This document shows, piece by piece, positions 7,766 to 17,832 of a stretch of DNA of 64,000 bases (positions are counted from its first letter, which is position 1; each line of letters opens with the position of its first letter). Both the position numbers and the translations under genes were made by a program. This DNA is from an uncultured Campylobacterales bacterium (GTDB lineage: Bacteria > Campylobacterota > Campylobacteria > Campylobacterales > Arcobacteraceae), in assembly GCA_947503785.1 (NCBI GenBank), contig CANNFB010000007.1:50175-114174 (forward strand), given 5' to 3'. A model generated the notes under the pieces. The model did no database searches, was not told the origin of the DNA, and worked only from the letters and a program-made list of their open reading frames with translations.

Positions 7766-9004
7766 ATGAAAAATATAAAAACAAAACTAATTCTAAGTAT
7801 GTTAGCAGCTTCAATTTTAGCTGTTAATGTAAATGCTTTAAATTTATCTCAAGCTGTTGATATAGCTTTAAAAAACAATCATGAAGTTCAAGCTAAGAAC
7901 TTCGATTATTTAGAAGCAGTTGAAAATGTAAAGCTAAATAATTCAGATCTTTTACCAAAAATTGGTTTAGGTTTTGTATATAATAATAGAGATGAAGTGA
8001 ACGTAAGTCAAGTAGATACAGATGCTGCTTTTAAAGCTGAGGTTTCTTACAACTTATTTAATGGTTTTAAAAACATATCAGATAGAAATTCATCAAGATT
8101 TTTATCTCAAAGCTCACAATATTCATTAACTGCTTTAAAACAAGATATTATTTTAAATACTAAAACAGCATATATAAATTATCTTGATAAAGAAAATGCA
8201 CTTGAAACTTATAATAGTGCTTATAATCTTTTTCAAGAACAGTATATTGATTCAAAAAATAGATATGATCAAGGCTTAATTGCTAAAAATGACTTATTAC
8301 AAGTTCAAGTAAATATGTCATCTGCTAAGCAAAATGTTGCAAAAGCAAAAGGTGATTTAAAAACAGCAAAAAACATTTTATCAAATATTTTAGGTGGAAT
8401 GGATTTATCTTCAGAAAATATTGAAAAATTAAATAATACTACTCTAAAAGCTTCTGATTATAATGTAAAATTATTAGATAATAGAAGTGAAATTCAAGCT
8501 TTAAATATGAATTTAGAAGCTATTAAAGAACAGAAAAAATCTATAAAAAGTTCTTTTTATCCAAAAGTAGATGCTTCTGTTTCTCATAATCAATATTTTG
8601 AAGACATAAGTGATTATAAAGATCAAAATATAGCAACTTTAAGTGCATCATGGAATTTATATAATGGTGGTTTTGATGAAACTAAAGGTAATATTTACAG
8701 AACTAGATATTTAAAAGCAAAAACGCAAGTAGAGAAAACAAAACTTGATATTAAACTTCAATATGAAAATGCAATTTCAAATTTAGAAGTAGCAATTGAA
8801 AACTTTACAACAGCTAGTTTATCACTAACACAAGCAGAAGAAAATTATCAAATAGTTAAAAATAGATTTGATGAAGGTGTTTCTACAAGTACTGATTTAA
8901 CTGATGCTAACTATTTATTAACTCAAGCAAAACAAGGTTTAAATAGAGCCTATTTTGATAAGTTTCTAGCAGTTTCTACACTTGATAGAATATTTGAAAA
9001 ATAA
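7766..9004 (+). CDS. TolC-family outer-membrane efflux channel
   Basis: A 412-residue outer-membrane factor. The signal peptide is MKNIKTKLILSMLAASILAVNVNA. It is followed by LNLSQAVDIALKNN, the standard N-terminus of the family, and the two-fold repeat typical of TolC, with coiled-coil helices such as the one around LTQAEENYQIVKNRFDEGV near the end. It is the last gene of the tetR operon (9 bp after the pump), and a strong hairpin follows. Confidence 0.9.
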   Translation: MKNIKTKLILSMLAASILAVNVNALNLSQAVDIALKNNHEVQAKNFDYLEAVENVKLNNSDLLPKIGLGFVYNNRDEVNVSQVDTDAAFKAEVSYNLFNGFKNISDRNSSRFLSQSSQYSLTALKQDIILNTKTAYINYLDKENALETYNSAYNLFQEQYIDSKNRYDQGLIAKNDLLQVQVNMSSAKQNVAKAKGDLKTAKNILSNILGGMDLSSENIEKLNNTTLKASDYNVKLLDNRSEIQALNMNLEAIKEQKKSIKSSFYPKVDASVSHNQYFEDISDYKDQNIATLSASWNLYNGGFDETKGNIYRTRYLKAKTQVEKTKLDIKLQYENAISNLEVAIENFTTASLSLTQAEENYQIVKNRFDEGVSTSTDLTDANYLLTQAKQGLNRAYFDKFLAVSTLDRIFEK

Positions 9005-9017
9005 GAATTCTTCTCTT

Positions 9018-9050
9018 AGATAAGTTTTTATTTTATATAAAAACTTATCT
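9018..9050 (+). terminator. hairpin ending the RND operon
   Basis: A perfect 14-bp stem (AGATAAGTTTTTAT / ATAAAAACTTATCT) with a 5-base loop, 14 bases after the TolC stop. There is no T run after it on the plus strand. Confidence 0.6.
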
Positions 9051-9156
9051 ACTTAAAACACTTAACCTAGCTATTAATTTATTTCCAATACACTTCGCAC
9101 TTATTATAAAATTAATATACGTAAAAAGAATAATTTTTATGTAATAAAGGAAGCAG

Positions 9157-10482
9157 ATGAATTCTGTAATAATTGCAGTTATGGTTATGGTAATACTATC
9201 ACTTGTGAGAGTAAATATTGTAATTGCATTAATAATTGGTGCAATAGTAGGTGGATTAAGTGGTGGACTTGGTTTAATTGAAACAATAGAAGCTTTTAAC
9301 AAAGGTTTAGGAAATGGTGCAACGATTGCCTTATCTTATGCTATGTTAGGAACATTTGCAGTTGCAATTTCAAAATCTGGAATTACTGATTTATTATCAA
9401 ATATGATTATAAAAAGAGTAAATTCAAATGCTTCTGCAATGCAGTTTATATATATAAAATACATGTTATTGACACTTGTATTATTTGCTGCTATTTCTTC
9501 TCAAAACTTAGTACCTGTTCATATTGCATTTATTCCTATTTTAATTCCTCCTTTACTTCACTCAATGGCTCAATTACAACTTGATAGAAGAGTTATTGCT
9601 TGTGTAATTACTTTTGGTTTAGTTGGAACTTATATGTTACTACCTGTTGGTTTTGGTGGGATTTTCCTAAATGAAATTTTATTAAAAAACTTGATTAATA
9701 GTGGAATAGAAGCTAATTCTTCTCAGCTACCTCTTGCTATGGCACTTCCTGTATTTGGAATGTTTTTAGGTTTATTAACAGCAATTTTTTTCACATATAG
9801 AAAAAAAAGAGTTTATGATGTAAGTAAAATACTTGAAGTTGAAGCCAAAAAAAAAGATATAAAACCTTTTTATATTTTTATTGCTTTACTTTCAATAATA
9901 ACTGCACTTGGTTTACAGTTATATACAAACTCTATTATTATAGGTTCTTTAGCTGGTTTTATTATCTTTATTGTTGCAGGAGTGATAAAATCTAATGAAA
10001 CACAAGATTTCTTCACAAGAGGCCTTAAGATGATGGGAATGATAGGTTTTATTATGATTGCTGCAAATGGTTTTGCAAGTGTTATAAATAGTACAGGTGG
10101 AGTTGAAACATTGGTTGCTTCAATTGTTAATATTATTGGAGATAATAAATCACTTGCAGCTTTACTTATGTTGGTAGTTGGTTTATTTACTACTATGGGA
10201 ATAGGTTCATCTTTTTCAACTATACCAATTATTGCAGCTATTTATGCACCTTTATGCTTATCCTTAGATTTTTCAGTAATGGCAACGATTACTTTAATAG
10301 GTACATCAGCAGCACTAGGTGATGCAGGAAGTCCAGCATCAGATAGTACACTTGGGCCCACTTCTGGACTTAATGTAGATGGACAACATGATCATATTTG
10401 GGATTCCGTAGTACCAACTTTTATTCATTATAATATACCTCTAATTATTTTTGGATGGTTTACATCTGTTTATATTTTTTAA
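9157..10482 (+). CDS. Na+/H+ antiporter family (YuiF/NhaC-like) membrane protein
   Basis: A 441-residue polytopic membrane protein. The N-terminus is [23 protein letters not shown], and the second half has the conserved [19 protein letters not shown] (about residues 388-406). These are hallmarks of the Na+/H+ antiporter family that includes B. subtilis YuiF. Members have been proposed to move protons against sodium or an amino acid such as histidine, so the substrate is open. It has its own AAAGGA ribosome site and stands alone between the efflux operon and a DMT transporter. Confidence 0.8.
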   Translation: MNSVIIAVMVMVILSLVRVNIVIALIIGAIVGGLSGGLGLIETIEAFNKGLGNGATIALSYAMLGTFAVAISKSGITDLLSNMIIKRVNSNASAMQFIYIKYMLLTLVLFAAISSQNLVPVHIAFIPILIPPLLHSMAQLQLDRRVIACVITFGLVGTYMLLPVGFGGIFLNEILLKNLINSGIEANSSQLPLAMALPVFGMFLGLLTAIFFTYRKKRVYDVSKILEVEAKKKDIKPFYIFIALLSIITALGLQLYTNSIIIGSLAGFIIFIVAGVIKSNETQDFFTRGLKMMGMIGFIMIAANGFASVINSTGGVETLVASIVNIIGDNKSLAALLMLVVGLFTTMGIGSSFSTIPIIAAIYAPLCLSLDFSVMATITLIGTSAALGDAGSPASDSTLGPTSGLNVDGQHDHIWDSVVPTFIHYNIPLIIFGWFTSVYIF

Positions 10483-10532
10483 TATAAACAGATTTTAGAA
10501 AAAGCTAATTCTTTTATGCTATATTATTTCTT

Positions 10533-11396
10533 ATGATTACACTAAATAAAGAAATTACAAAACTATTAACTTTTACTATTTTAGCATTACTTTTTTTAGC
10601 TTTAAACTCTATTTTTTGTAAAGCTGCACTTGTAAATAATTATATTGATGCCTACTCTTTTACCTTTCTTAGACTTTTTTTTGGAGCACTTACTTTAGTT
10701 TCAATTTATTATTATAAAAATAAAAGAATTACTATATTGCTAAAAACAAATTGGATTACTTCTTTTATGCTTTTTATATATGCTATTTGCTTTTCGTATG
10801 CATATATTAGTTTAGATGCAGGATTAGGAACTCTATTGTTGTTTGGTGTTGTTCAAATTACTATGCTTATCTCTTCTTTATTTTTAAAAGAGAAAATTAG
10901 CTTACAAAAAGTTTTTGGAATGCTAATAGCTTTTTTAGGTTTAGTATATTTACTTTATCCCAAAGAGAGTTTTCACTTATCATATATACATATTATTTGG
11001 ATGATTTTTTCAGGTATTGCTTGGGCTTTTTATTCAATATTAGGAAAAAAATCTAAAGATGCAATAGCAAATACTATGGATAACTTTATAAAAGCTACTT
11101 TTTTTGCAATAATCTTTTATTTAGTTTTTAATTTAAATGATTTAAATATTTCTTCAAATGGAGCTTTTCTAGCTTTTTTTTCTGGAAGTTTAACATCTGC
11201 TATTGGGTATGTAATTTGGTATAAAGTATTACCTCAAATGCAAATTATAACAGCTTCAGTAATTCAACTATTTGTTCCTATTTTATCTATTGTATTTAGT
11301 GTGATTTTCCTAAATGAGCTTTTTACTTTTGATTTAGCACTTGCAACAATTATTATATCAATTGGGATTTTGCTATCTGTATTATCAAGGGAATAA
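10533..11396 (+). CDS. DMT superfamily (EamA) transporter
   Basis: A 287-residue integral membrane protein with about ten hydrophobic helices in two EamA-type repeats: residues 12-138 with SFTFLRLFFGALTL, and 148-284 with GSLTSAIGYVIWYKVLP and SVIQLFVPILSIVFSVIFLNE. The family exports or imports small metabolites such as amino acids; no substrate can be named. Its stop lies within the hairpin shared with the convergent small gene. Confidence 0.85.
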   Translation: MITLNKEITKLLTFTILALLFLALNSIFCKAALVNNYIDAYSFTFLRLFFGALTLVSIYYYKNKRITILLKTNWITSFMLFIYAICFSYAYISLDAGLGTLLLFGVVQITMLISSLFLKEKISLQKVFGMLIAFLGLVYLLYPKESFHLSYIHIIWMIFSGIAWAFYSILGKKSKDAIANTMDNFIKATFFAIIFYLVFNLNDLNISSNGAFLAFFSGSLTSAIGYVIWYKVLPQMQIITASVIQLFVPILSIVFSVIFLNELFTFDLALATIIISIGILLSVLSRE

Positions 11397-11414
11397 ATAT
11401 AGTTATTTATTCCC
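11389..11414. terminator. convergent terminator (DMT transporter / small protein)
   Basis: Arms GGGAATAAAT and ATTTATTCCC with a 6-base loop. The stop codons of both flanking genes fall inside the hairpin. Confidence 0.65.
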
Positions 11415-11651
11415 ACTATTATTAATTCCTTTGAAAGAATCTGCCCATTTTAACTTAGCAGGTTGTTCACTACCATCTGGCTTAGAATTTCCCGAATATA
11501 AAGCACTAAATCCGTTAGTGCTTTTTTTTGGTTTAGGAGTTGTTTTCATTGATATATAGGCATATACAGCTATTATAATTAATATTGTGTAAATTACTGT
11601 TTTCTTAATGTTACTCATTTTAGGTTTTGCAGATTGATTTATTGTTTTCAT
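11403..11651 (-). CDS. small single-pass membrane protein, unknown
   Basis: An 82-residue protein I do not recognise. Residues 1-16 are polar and residues 17-34 form one membrane helix (KTVIYTILIIIAVYAYIS). A Pro/Lys segment (TTPKPKKS) follows, then a polar tail with Trp and Gly. It lies 50 bp after the last suf gene on the same strand. An AT-rich TATAAT-like element in that gap could give it its own promoter, so membership of the suf operon is uncertain. The ribosome site is weak; an internal ATG at MSNIKK is a possible later start. Confidence 0.55.
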   Translation of the reverse strand: MKTINQSAKPKMSNIKKTVIYTILIIIAVYAYISMKTTPKPKKSTNGFSALYSGNSKPDGSEQPAKLKWADSFKGINNSGNK

Positions 11652-11701
11652 TTCGAAATTCTTACATAATTCATATTAATTTAATATTATAAGAGTTTTT
11701 A

Positions 11702-12046
11702 TTATATAACTGCCCCTGAAGCTGCCATAATTTCTTTTCCTTCTTCACTAACCATATCATTTGTCCATCTTGGTTTAAATGTTATATGAACCTTTGTTTC
11801 ATTAATTTCTTCAACTGCTTGAGTTACTAGTCTAACCTGTTCCATTAGTGAACCTGCAACTGGACAAGCAGGACTTGTTAGAGTCATATAAATAACACAG
11901 TATAAACCTGCATCTCTTTGCTCAAAGTTTATTTCGTATATTAATCCTAAATCATAAAGGTTTACAGGAATTTCAGGATCAAATACATTCTTTAAATTTT
12001 CTATTACTTTTTCTCTTATTTCTTCAAAATCATTACTACTTGACAT
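11702..12046 (-). CDS. sufT: SufT-like Fe-S assembly factor (DUF59/MIP18)
   Basis: A 114-residue MIP18/DUF59 protein that helps mature Fe-S proteins. The signature DPEIPVNLYDLGLIYEI is at residues 23-39. The conserved cysteine is C61 in SPACPVAGSL. It is the last clear gene of the suf operon, 9 bp after sufE, with AAGGATTAAAATG at its start. The assignment is strengthened by position. Confidence 0.87.
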   Translation of the reverse strand: MSSSNDFEEIREKVIENLKNVFDPEIPVNLYDLGLIYEINFEQRDAGLYCVIYMTLTSPACPVAGSLMEQVRLVTQAVEEINETKVHITFKPRWTNDMVSEEGKEIMAASGAVI

Positions 12047-12055
12047 TTTAATCCT

Positions 12056-12463
12056 TTACGCTTTTAGTGCATACTCTTTAATTTTTTTAATCATTCCAAT
12101 AACTCCACTTTGTCTATTTGGTGTTATTATCTCACTTAAATTTAGTTCATGAACTATATCCATATCAATTTCTTGTAATTCTTCAATTGTAGAATCAGAA
12201 AATATTTGTAAAATCATATAAACTAAACCTTTTACAATTATCGCATCAGACGTTCCTTTAAAGATAAGTCTATTATCAACTTGTTCACATATTAACCAAA
12301 CTTGTGAAGTACAACCATGTACTAAGTTTACAGGAGTTTGATACTTTTCATCTAAAGACTCTAGCTTTTTTCCTAAGTCAATAATATATTCATATTTTTG
12401 TAATTCATCTTCAAAAAATTCTAAATCTTCTTTTATATCTGCTACTTTTTTTTCAATACTCAT
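12056..12463 (-). CDS. sufE: SufE-like sulfur acceptor
   Basis: A 135-residue SufE-family protein that takes persulfide sulfur from SufS and passes it to the SufBCD scaffold. The acceptor is C51 in VHGCTSQVW, the family motif. The length and the C-terminal MIKKIKEYA helix fit. It lies 13 bp after sufS in the operon. Confidence 0.9.
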   Translation of the reverse strand: MSIEKKVADIKEDLEFFEDELQKYEYIIDLGKKLESLDEKYQTPVNLVHGCTSQVWLICEQVDNRLIFKGTSDAIIVKGLVYMILQIFSDSTIEELQEIDMDIVHELNLSEIITPNRQSGVIGMIKKIKEYALKA

Positions 12464-12476
12464 TTTTAATCCTATT

Positions 12477-13661
12477 TTAATTCTCTAACATATTTAAAGC
12501 TCTTTTTAATGCAATAATTAATTTATCTACATCACCATAATCATTATAAAAGCTAATTGATACTCGTATAGTACCTTTAATATTAAGACTTTTCATAATA
12601 GGTTGAGCACAGTGATGCCCAACTCTTAGTGCTATTTTCATTTTGTCAACTAAAATACCAACATCATCATGAATAAGTCCTTTAAAGTTAAAACTTCTAC
12701 TTCCAATTGAATCGCTTATATCATTATAGAATATGATGTTTGGAAGTTTTTCTAACTCTTCATTTAAGTAGTTGAAAACATCTTTTTCTATTAATTCAAT
12801 ATTTTCATAGCCAACATGATTTAAGTACTCTAATGCTTGTCCAAATCCAATTATTCCTGCTATATTTTGTGTTCCTGCTTCAAACTTATAAGGTGCATCT
12901 AAAAGTGTTGAACTATTAAAATCAACTTGATCAATAGTTGCTCCTCCTGTTTGATAAACATTTACATCTTTTAAATATTTTTCTTTTATATAAATAGCTC
13001 CAACGCCTGTTGGTGCAAATGTTTTATGACCTGAAATAGCAAAAAAGTCAACATCAAGTTCTTGCATATCAACTCTCATGTGAGCTAAACTTTGAGCTCC
13101 ATCAATCATCACAACAGCTTCATATTTATGAGCTAGTGCAATAATTTCTTTAATATCATGTATTTTTCCAAAAGCATTTGATATATGTGTAATACTTACA
13201 AAAGATTTTGGATTTTCTTTTAATAATTCTTCAAAATTTTCCATATCAAAATCAAGATTTTTATTGTACTTTACAACTTCAAGTCCATTTCCTAAACTTC
13301 TTCCTTGCATATGCCAAGGAACTATATTAGAGTGATGTTCTAGTGAAGATATAATTACTGTTTTAAAATCTTTTGCATAAGAGTTTGCAATAAAATTAAT
13401 AGACTCTGTCACACCTTTTGTAAATATTATCTCTTCTTTATTTTTTGCATTTATAAACTCTTTTAATGTTTTTCTCGCATTTTCAAATTTTTGTGTTGCT
13501 TTATTTGCATCACCAAAATTACTTCTATGTGTATTTGCACAATATTTTTCATAATACTCAACTTGCGAAGCAACTACTGTTTTTGGTTTTTGAGTAGTTG
13601 CTGCATTGTCTAAATATACTATGTCAGAGTTTTCAAAATATGTAAAATCTTTTTTAAACAT
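12477..13661 (-). CDS. sufS: cysteine desulfurase SufS
   Basis: A 394-residue PLP enzyme that removes sulfur from cysteine for Fe-S assembly. YLDNAATTQKP is at residues 16-26, the PLP lysine is K213 in ISGHKTFAPTG, and the catalytic cysteine is C351 in GHHCAQP (group II, SufS type). I chose the ATG at 13661, six bases after AAGGA, instead of the ATG five codons upstream, which lies on the ribosome site. It overlaps the end of sufD by 8 bp. A second desulfurase (nifS) is at 18877. Confidence 0.93.
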   Translation of the reverse strand: MFKKDFTYFENSDIVYLDNAATTQKPKTVVASQVEYYEKYCANTHRSNFGDANKATQKFENARKTLKEFINAKNKEEIIFTKGVTESINFIANSYAKDFKTVIISSLEHHSNIVPWHMQGRSLGNGLEVVKYNKNLDFDMENFEELLKENPKSFVSITHISNAFGKIHDIKEIIALAHKYEAVVMIDGAQSLAHMRVDMQELDVDFFAISGHKTFAPTGVGAIYIKEKYLKDVNVYQTGGATIDQVDFNSSTLLDAPYKFEAGTQNIAGIIGFGQALEYLNHVGYENIELIEKDVFNYLNEELEKLPNIIFYNDISDSIGSRSFNFKGLIHDDVGILVDKMKIALRVGHHCAQPIMKSLNIKGTIRVSISFYNDYGDVDKLIIALKRALNMLEN

Positions 13662-14688
13662 AGTTTTTCCTTTCATATGAATCTATAAATTCTTTAATTA
13701 ATTCATCTTCAATATTATCATATATTTTACTTTCGAAAGCTTTTAAAAGTATCTCATATGCTAGGTCTTTATTTATTCCACGTGATTGTAAGTATAATAA
13801 TTGGTCTTTATCTAAAGTTCCTGTTGTTGCGCCATGACTAGCCTCAAGTTCATCTATTAAAATTTCTAAATGTGGTTGAGCATAAATTGTTGCATCATTT
13901 GAAAGTAAAATAGTATTAGAATTTTGAAATGCTTTTGTGTAAAGTGCATGTTCATTTACTCTTGATAAGGCTTTAAAAACAGTACGAGAATGATCTTTTA
14001 GTGAATGTTTAAAGTTTATATTACTTATAGAACTCTCACCATTATGTACTGTATTTATTACATTTGCTGTATTTGCTGAATCTTTAGATTTAACTAATGA
14101 ATTTAACTCATAATCACAATTTTTATTGTCTAAAATATTTACGGTATTATTAATAATTACACCATTACCATACTCAAAATTTGTAACCTTACACTTTGAA
14201 TTGTCTTTTTGATCAATATCTAAATTAAAAAGTAAATAGTTTACATCATTTATATCTTGAATCTTTGCATACTCAAAATTTGCATTTTCATCTACTTCAA
14301 AAGATCTATTTACACTATATGCACTATTAGTTGAAGTATTAGTAAAGACTTCAATAACAGATGCTTTAACATTTTCTTTTATTTCTATTTTTAAAGAGTT
14401 TGTAAAAAATGTTTCATCTTCTTTAATTTTATGAATCAAACAAATTGGCTCTGGAATATTAGAGTTTATTGTTAAAATTACTTGTTTATTATCTATATTT
14501 TTTGTTATTTCAAATAATGAATTTGCATATTCTTTTGTATCTTTTCTAACTTCCAATCCCATAATATCAAAGTTATAGTTTTGAGTTTCTTTAAAATCGT
14601 ATGAAAATAGTTCTGCAAAATTTACTTTTATAAACTCTTCATCTTTTTTAGTAGGTAGAACTAACCCTTCAATATCATTTAGTCTCAT
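13654..14688 (-). CDS. sufD: Fe-S scaffold protein SufD
   Basis: A 344-residue SufD-type protein, shorter and more divergent than SufB, which pairs with SufB and SufC as the scaffold. The N-terminal part is poorly conserved. The C-terminal part has the family run AIYAQPHLEILIDELEASHGATTG with the conserved His, and LQSRGINKDLAYEILLKAF. It overlaps sufC by 14 bp and sufS by 8 bp, which suggests coupled translation. Confidence 0.9.
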   Translation of the reverse strand: MRLNDIEGLVLPTKKDEEFIKVNFAELFSYDFKETQNYNFDIMGLEVRKDTKEYANSLFEITKNIDNKQVILTINSNIPEPICLIHKIKEDETFFTNSLKIEIKENVKASVIEVFTNTSTNSAYSVNRSFEVDENANFEYAKIQDINDVNYLLFNLDIDQKDNSKCKVTNFEYGNGVIINNTVNILDNKNCDYELNSLVKSKDSANTANVINTVHNGESSISNINFKHSLKDHSRTVFKALSRVNEHALYTKAFQNSNTILLSNDATIYAQPHLEILIDELEASHGATTGTLDKDQLLYLQSRGINKDLAYEILLKAFESKIYDNIEDELIKEFIDSYERKNYV

Positions 14689-15430
14689 CTTTAATTCCTA
14701 TTCCCTCATAGCCTTTTTCATCTAGCTCTAAAGCAAGAGTATAATCTCCTGTTTTTACAATTTTTCCGTCATTTAAAATATGAACAAAATCAGGTTTAAT
14801 TAATTCTAATAATCTATCATAGTGTGTAATCATAAGAACAGATTTTTTTCCATCTAACATTGCATTTACTACATTTGCAACTGTTTTAATAGCATCTACA
14901 TCAAGACCTGAATCTATTTCATCTAACATAATTAAATCTGGGTCTAAAAGTAGTAATTGAATTAATTCATTTCTCTTTTTCTCACCACCAGAAAAACCTT
15001 CATTTAAATCTCTTTGTAGAAGTTTTTTATCAAGGTTATATTTAGATGTTTGCTCTTTAATAAGCTTTAAAAAATCCATTGTATCTATTTCATCTTCGCC
15101 TGCATATTTTCTTTTTTCATTTATTGCTGTTTTTAGAAAATAGCTATTATTAACACCTGGAACTTCAATAGGGTTTTGAAAGCTCATAAAAATGCCTTCG
15201 TTTGCGCGTTCTGCTACATCTAAATCCAATAGGTCTTTCTTTTTATATGTAATAGAACCTTCTGTTACAGTACAGTCATAATGAGCACTTAATGTTTTTA
15301 CTAAAGTTGATTTACCAGCTCCATTAATTCCCATTAAGGCATGAACTTCACCTTCTTTAATATTTAAGTTTAAACCTTTTAAAATCTCTTTATCATTTAT
15401 ATTTACTTTTAAATCTTTAATTTCTAACAT
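14675..15430 (-). CDS. sufC: Fe-S assembly ATPase SufC
   Basis: A 251-residue ABC-type ATPase of the SufBCD complex. Walker A is GINGAGKST (34-42), the signature is FSGGEKKR, and Walker B is LIMLDEIDSGLD. These are the standard SufC forms, including GGEKKRNE in place of the usual GGQ. It is soluble, with no transporter partner nearby, and sits between sufB and sufD. Confidence 0.95.
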   Translation of the reverse strand: MLEIKDLKVNINDKEILKGLNLNIKEGEVHALMGINGAGKSTLVKTLSAHYDCTVTEGSITYKKKDLLDLDVAERANEGIFMSFQNPIEVPGVNNSYFLKTAINEKRKYAGEDEIDTMDFLKLIKEQTSKYNLDKKLLQRDLNEGFSGGEKKRNELIQLLLLDPDLIMLDEIDSGLDVDAIKTVANVVNAMLDGKKSVLMITHYDRLLELIKPDFVHILNDGKIVKTGDYTLALELDEKGYEGIGIKDETK

Positions 15431-15451
15431 AATTTTTGTTTGCTGGTTAAA

Positions 15452-16897
15452 TTAACCAACGCTCCCTTCTAATGATATATTTAATAATTCTTTTGCTTCT
15501 GCTGCAAATTCCATTGGTAACTCTTTTAATACTTCTTTACAAAAACCATTTACAATCATTGAAATTGCATTTTCTTCACTAATACCTCTTTGAGATATAT
15601 AAAAAAGTTGTTCATCTGAAATCTTTGAAGTTGTTGCTTCATGTTCAATAATTGCATCCATATTTCTAACTTCATGATATGGATAAGTATGTGCGTTTGC
15701 AGTATTTCCAATCAGAAGTGAATCACATTCTGAAATATTTCTTGCACCTGTTGCATTTTTTCCAACTCTCACTAAACCTCTATATGCATTTACTCCATGC
15801 ATTGCAGAAATACCTTTTGAAATAATTGTTGATTTAGTATTTTTGCCTAAATGAACCATTTTAGTTCCAGTATCTGCTTGCTGTGATTTTGAAGAAATTG
15901 CTACTGAATAAAATTCACCAACACTGTCATCACCTATTAAAATACATGATGGATATTTCCATGTTAACGAAGAACCCGTTTCAACTTGTGTCCAAGATAT
16001 TTTCGAGCTCTTCCCAATACAGGATCCTCTTTTTGTTACAAAGTTTAAAATTCCACCTTTTCCATCTTTATCACCTGGATACCAGTTTTGAATAGTAGAA
16101 TATTTTATTTGTGCATTATCAAGTACTACTAGTTCAACAACTGCTGCATGAAGTTGTCTTTCATCTCTTGATGGTGCTGAACAGCCTTCATTATATGATA
16201 CATAAGAGTTTTCATCACATATAATAATTGTTCTCTCAAATTGTCCAGTATCTAAAGCATTAATTCTAAAGTAAGTTGATAACTCCATTGGACATATTGT
16301 ATTTGGTGGAACGTAAACAAAGGAACCATCTGTAAATACAGCCGAGTTTAAACAGGCAAAATAGTTATCAGTTACAGGTACAACAGATGCCAAATACTTT
16401 TTAAGTAAATCTGGGAATCTATTTGCAGCTTCTGATACAGAACAAAATATAATTCCTAATTCTTCTAACTCTGCTTGATAAGTTGTCTTAACTGAAACAG
16501 AATCAAATACAGCATCAACAGCAACAGTTTTGACACCTGCTAATTGTTTTTGTTCTTCTAAAGGAATTCCTAATTTTTCATAAGTTTTTAATATTTCTGG
16601 ATCTACTTCATCTAAAGAATCCAAAGCTTTCTTTGGAGCTGAGAAATATGCAATATCTTGATAATCGATTTTTGGATATTTTAAATTTGCCCAAGAAGGT
16701 TCTTCCATCTTTAGCCATTTTTCATAAGCTTTAAGCCTAAAGTCTAGTAGCCAAGAAGGTTCTTCTTTTTTAGCAGATATTGCTTTTATAACGTTTTCAT
16801 TTAATCCTTTAGGAAAAGTATCACTTTGTACTAAAGTTTCAAATCCTAATTTATATTCACTATTAATAACGTCATGAATGTGTTTATTATCACTCAT
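15452..16897 (-). CDS. sufB: Fe-S scaffold protein SufB
   Basis: A 481-residue SufB, the main scaffold on which the cluster is built. Typical segments are present: [58 protein letters not shown], and near the end [22 protein letters not shown] chose the ATG at 16897 ([10 protein letters not shown]), six bases after GGAG, rather than the ATG four codons upstream. It is the first gene of sufBCDSE-sufT. Two 19-bp palindromes lie 32-108 bases upstream, one of them nearly on the promoter. Confidence 0.95.
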   Translation of the reverse strand: MSDNKHIHDVINSEYKLGFETLVQSDTFPKGLNENVIKAISAKKEEPSWLLDFRLKAYEKWLKMEEPSWANLKYPKIDYQDIAYFSAPKKALDSLDEVDPEILKTYEKLGIPLEEQKQLAGVKTVAVDAVFDSVSVKTTYQAELEELGIIFCSVSEAANRFPDLLKKYLASVVPVTDNYFACLNSAVFTDGSFVYVPPNTICPMELSTYFRINALDTGQFERTIIICDENSYVSYNEGCSAPSRDERQLHAAVVELVVLDNAQIKYSTIQNWYPGDKDGKGGILNFVTKRGSCIGKSSKISWTQVETGSSLTWKYPSCILIGDDSVGEFYSVAISSKSQQADTGTKMVHLGKNTKSTIISKGISAMHGVNAYRGLVRVGKNATGARNISECDSLLIGNTANAHTYPYHEVRNMDAIIEHEATTSKISDEQLFYISQRGISEENAISMIVNGFCKEVLKELPMEFAAEAKELLNISLEGSVG

Positions 16898-16928
16898 AAT
16901 TGACTCCATAATTATTCAAATTTTTAAA

Positions 16929-16947
16929 TAAGACAATATTTGTCCTA
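16929..16947. promoter_or_regulatory. 19-bp palindromic operator, suf site 1
   Basis: TAAGACA-ATATT-TGTCCTA, 32 bases upstream of the sufB ATG on the minus strand. It belongs to the same motif family as the sites at 649, 16987 and 18773. Confidence 0.65.
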
Positions 16948-16986
16948 ATTGAAATATAACAGTAATTGAATTAAAAAAAACTTAAA

Positions 16987-17005
16987 TAGGACATTAATTG
17001 TCCTA
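16987..17005. promoter_or_regulatory. 19-bp palindromic operator, suf site 2
   Basis: TAGGACA-TTAAT-TGTCCTA with perfect 7-base arms, extended by AAA and TTT on the flanks. It is the best match to the motif in the window. Its start is 58 bp from that of suf site 1, and it lies between sufB and the end of the ABC permease gene. Confidence 0.7.
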
Positions 17006-17031
17006 TTTGTAAAAAATATGTATAAAAAAGA

Positions 17032-17823
17032 CTATTTTATACCTTTCTCTAGTCTATTAGTATAGTAAGAAATAGGGTACGTTAAGAGCAAATATCCAAT
17101 AGCAAGAGGTATATAACTCTCTAATGTTGAGTATGTAATTGCATCAACTTCTTGAGCATTCATAGTAAACTCAGAAATTGCAATAATAGATAATAAAGAG
17201 GAGTCTTTAATGATAGAAGCAAATTGACCTGTAAGTGAAGGGAGCATTCTTTTAAAGGCTTGAGGAAAAATTATATATCTATATGTTTGATATTTTGACA
17301 TTCCTAAACTAATACTTGTTTCATACTGCTCTTTATCAATTGACTGTAAAGCTGCACGTATTATTTCAGAAACATAAGCTCCTGAAAAAATTGCAAGTAT
17401 AAAAGTTCCAACTATATATCTATTATCAAAGCCTAAGTTATTTGCAAAAACATAGAAAAATATTAAAATTTGAACAAGTAAAGGTGTTCCTCTAATAATT
17501 TCAATATAAAATCTTGCAAAAAATCTTAAAATAATAAGCTTAGAATTTTGAGCATAAGTAAAAAATAATCCAATTATAAAGCTTAGTATTAAAGCAAAAA
17601 AAGAAATAGTGATAGTCATTATAAAACCATTTATAAACTTTTGTTTGTATTCGTAAACATGTTCCCAGTTAAAGTCATAAGAGATATTTGCAAACATAAA
17701 ATATACAGGAGTAATTACAAGTATACTTAAGAAGATAAAATTGAAAATGTAAACTCCCCAAGGAAGGGAGTCTTTGTTTTTATAAGTTAATTCATTTATA
17801 AATAAGTTTTTTATTTTAAAGAT
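17032..17823 (-). CDS. polar amino-acid ABC transporter permease (probable ATC start)
   Basis: A His/Glu-type ABC permease. Membrane helices and the EAA-loop segment (EQYETSISLGMSKYQTYRYIIFPQAFKRMLPSL) place it in the HisM/GlnP family. The first ATG is at 17697 and has no ribosome site. The frame is open and protein-like back to just after the stop of the binding-protein gene, reading MFKIKNLFINELTYKNKDSL and then an extra membrane helix. AGGA at 17834-17831, overlapping that stop, is 7 nt before an in-frame ATC (17823), giving 263 residues. No ATG, GTG or TTG exists in the extension. No ATPase gene is adjacent, so that subunit must be encoded elsewhere. Confidence 0.8.
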   Translation of the reverse strand: MFKIKNLFINELTYKNKDSLPWGVYIFNFIFLSILVITPVYFMFANISYDFNWEHVYEYKQKFINGFIMTITISFFALILSFIIGLFFTYAQNSKLIILRFFARFYIEIIRGTPLLVQILIFFYVFANNLGFDNRYIVGTFILAIFSGAYVSEIIRAALQSIDKEQYETSISLGMSKYQTYRYIIFPQAFKRMLPSLTGQFASIIKDSSLLSIIAISEFTMNAQEVDAITYSTLESYIPLAIGYLLLTYPISYYTNRLEKGIK

Positions 17824-17832
17824 AGGGATTTC

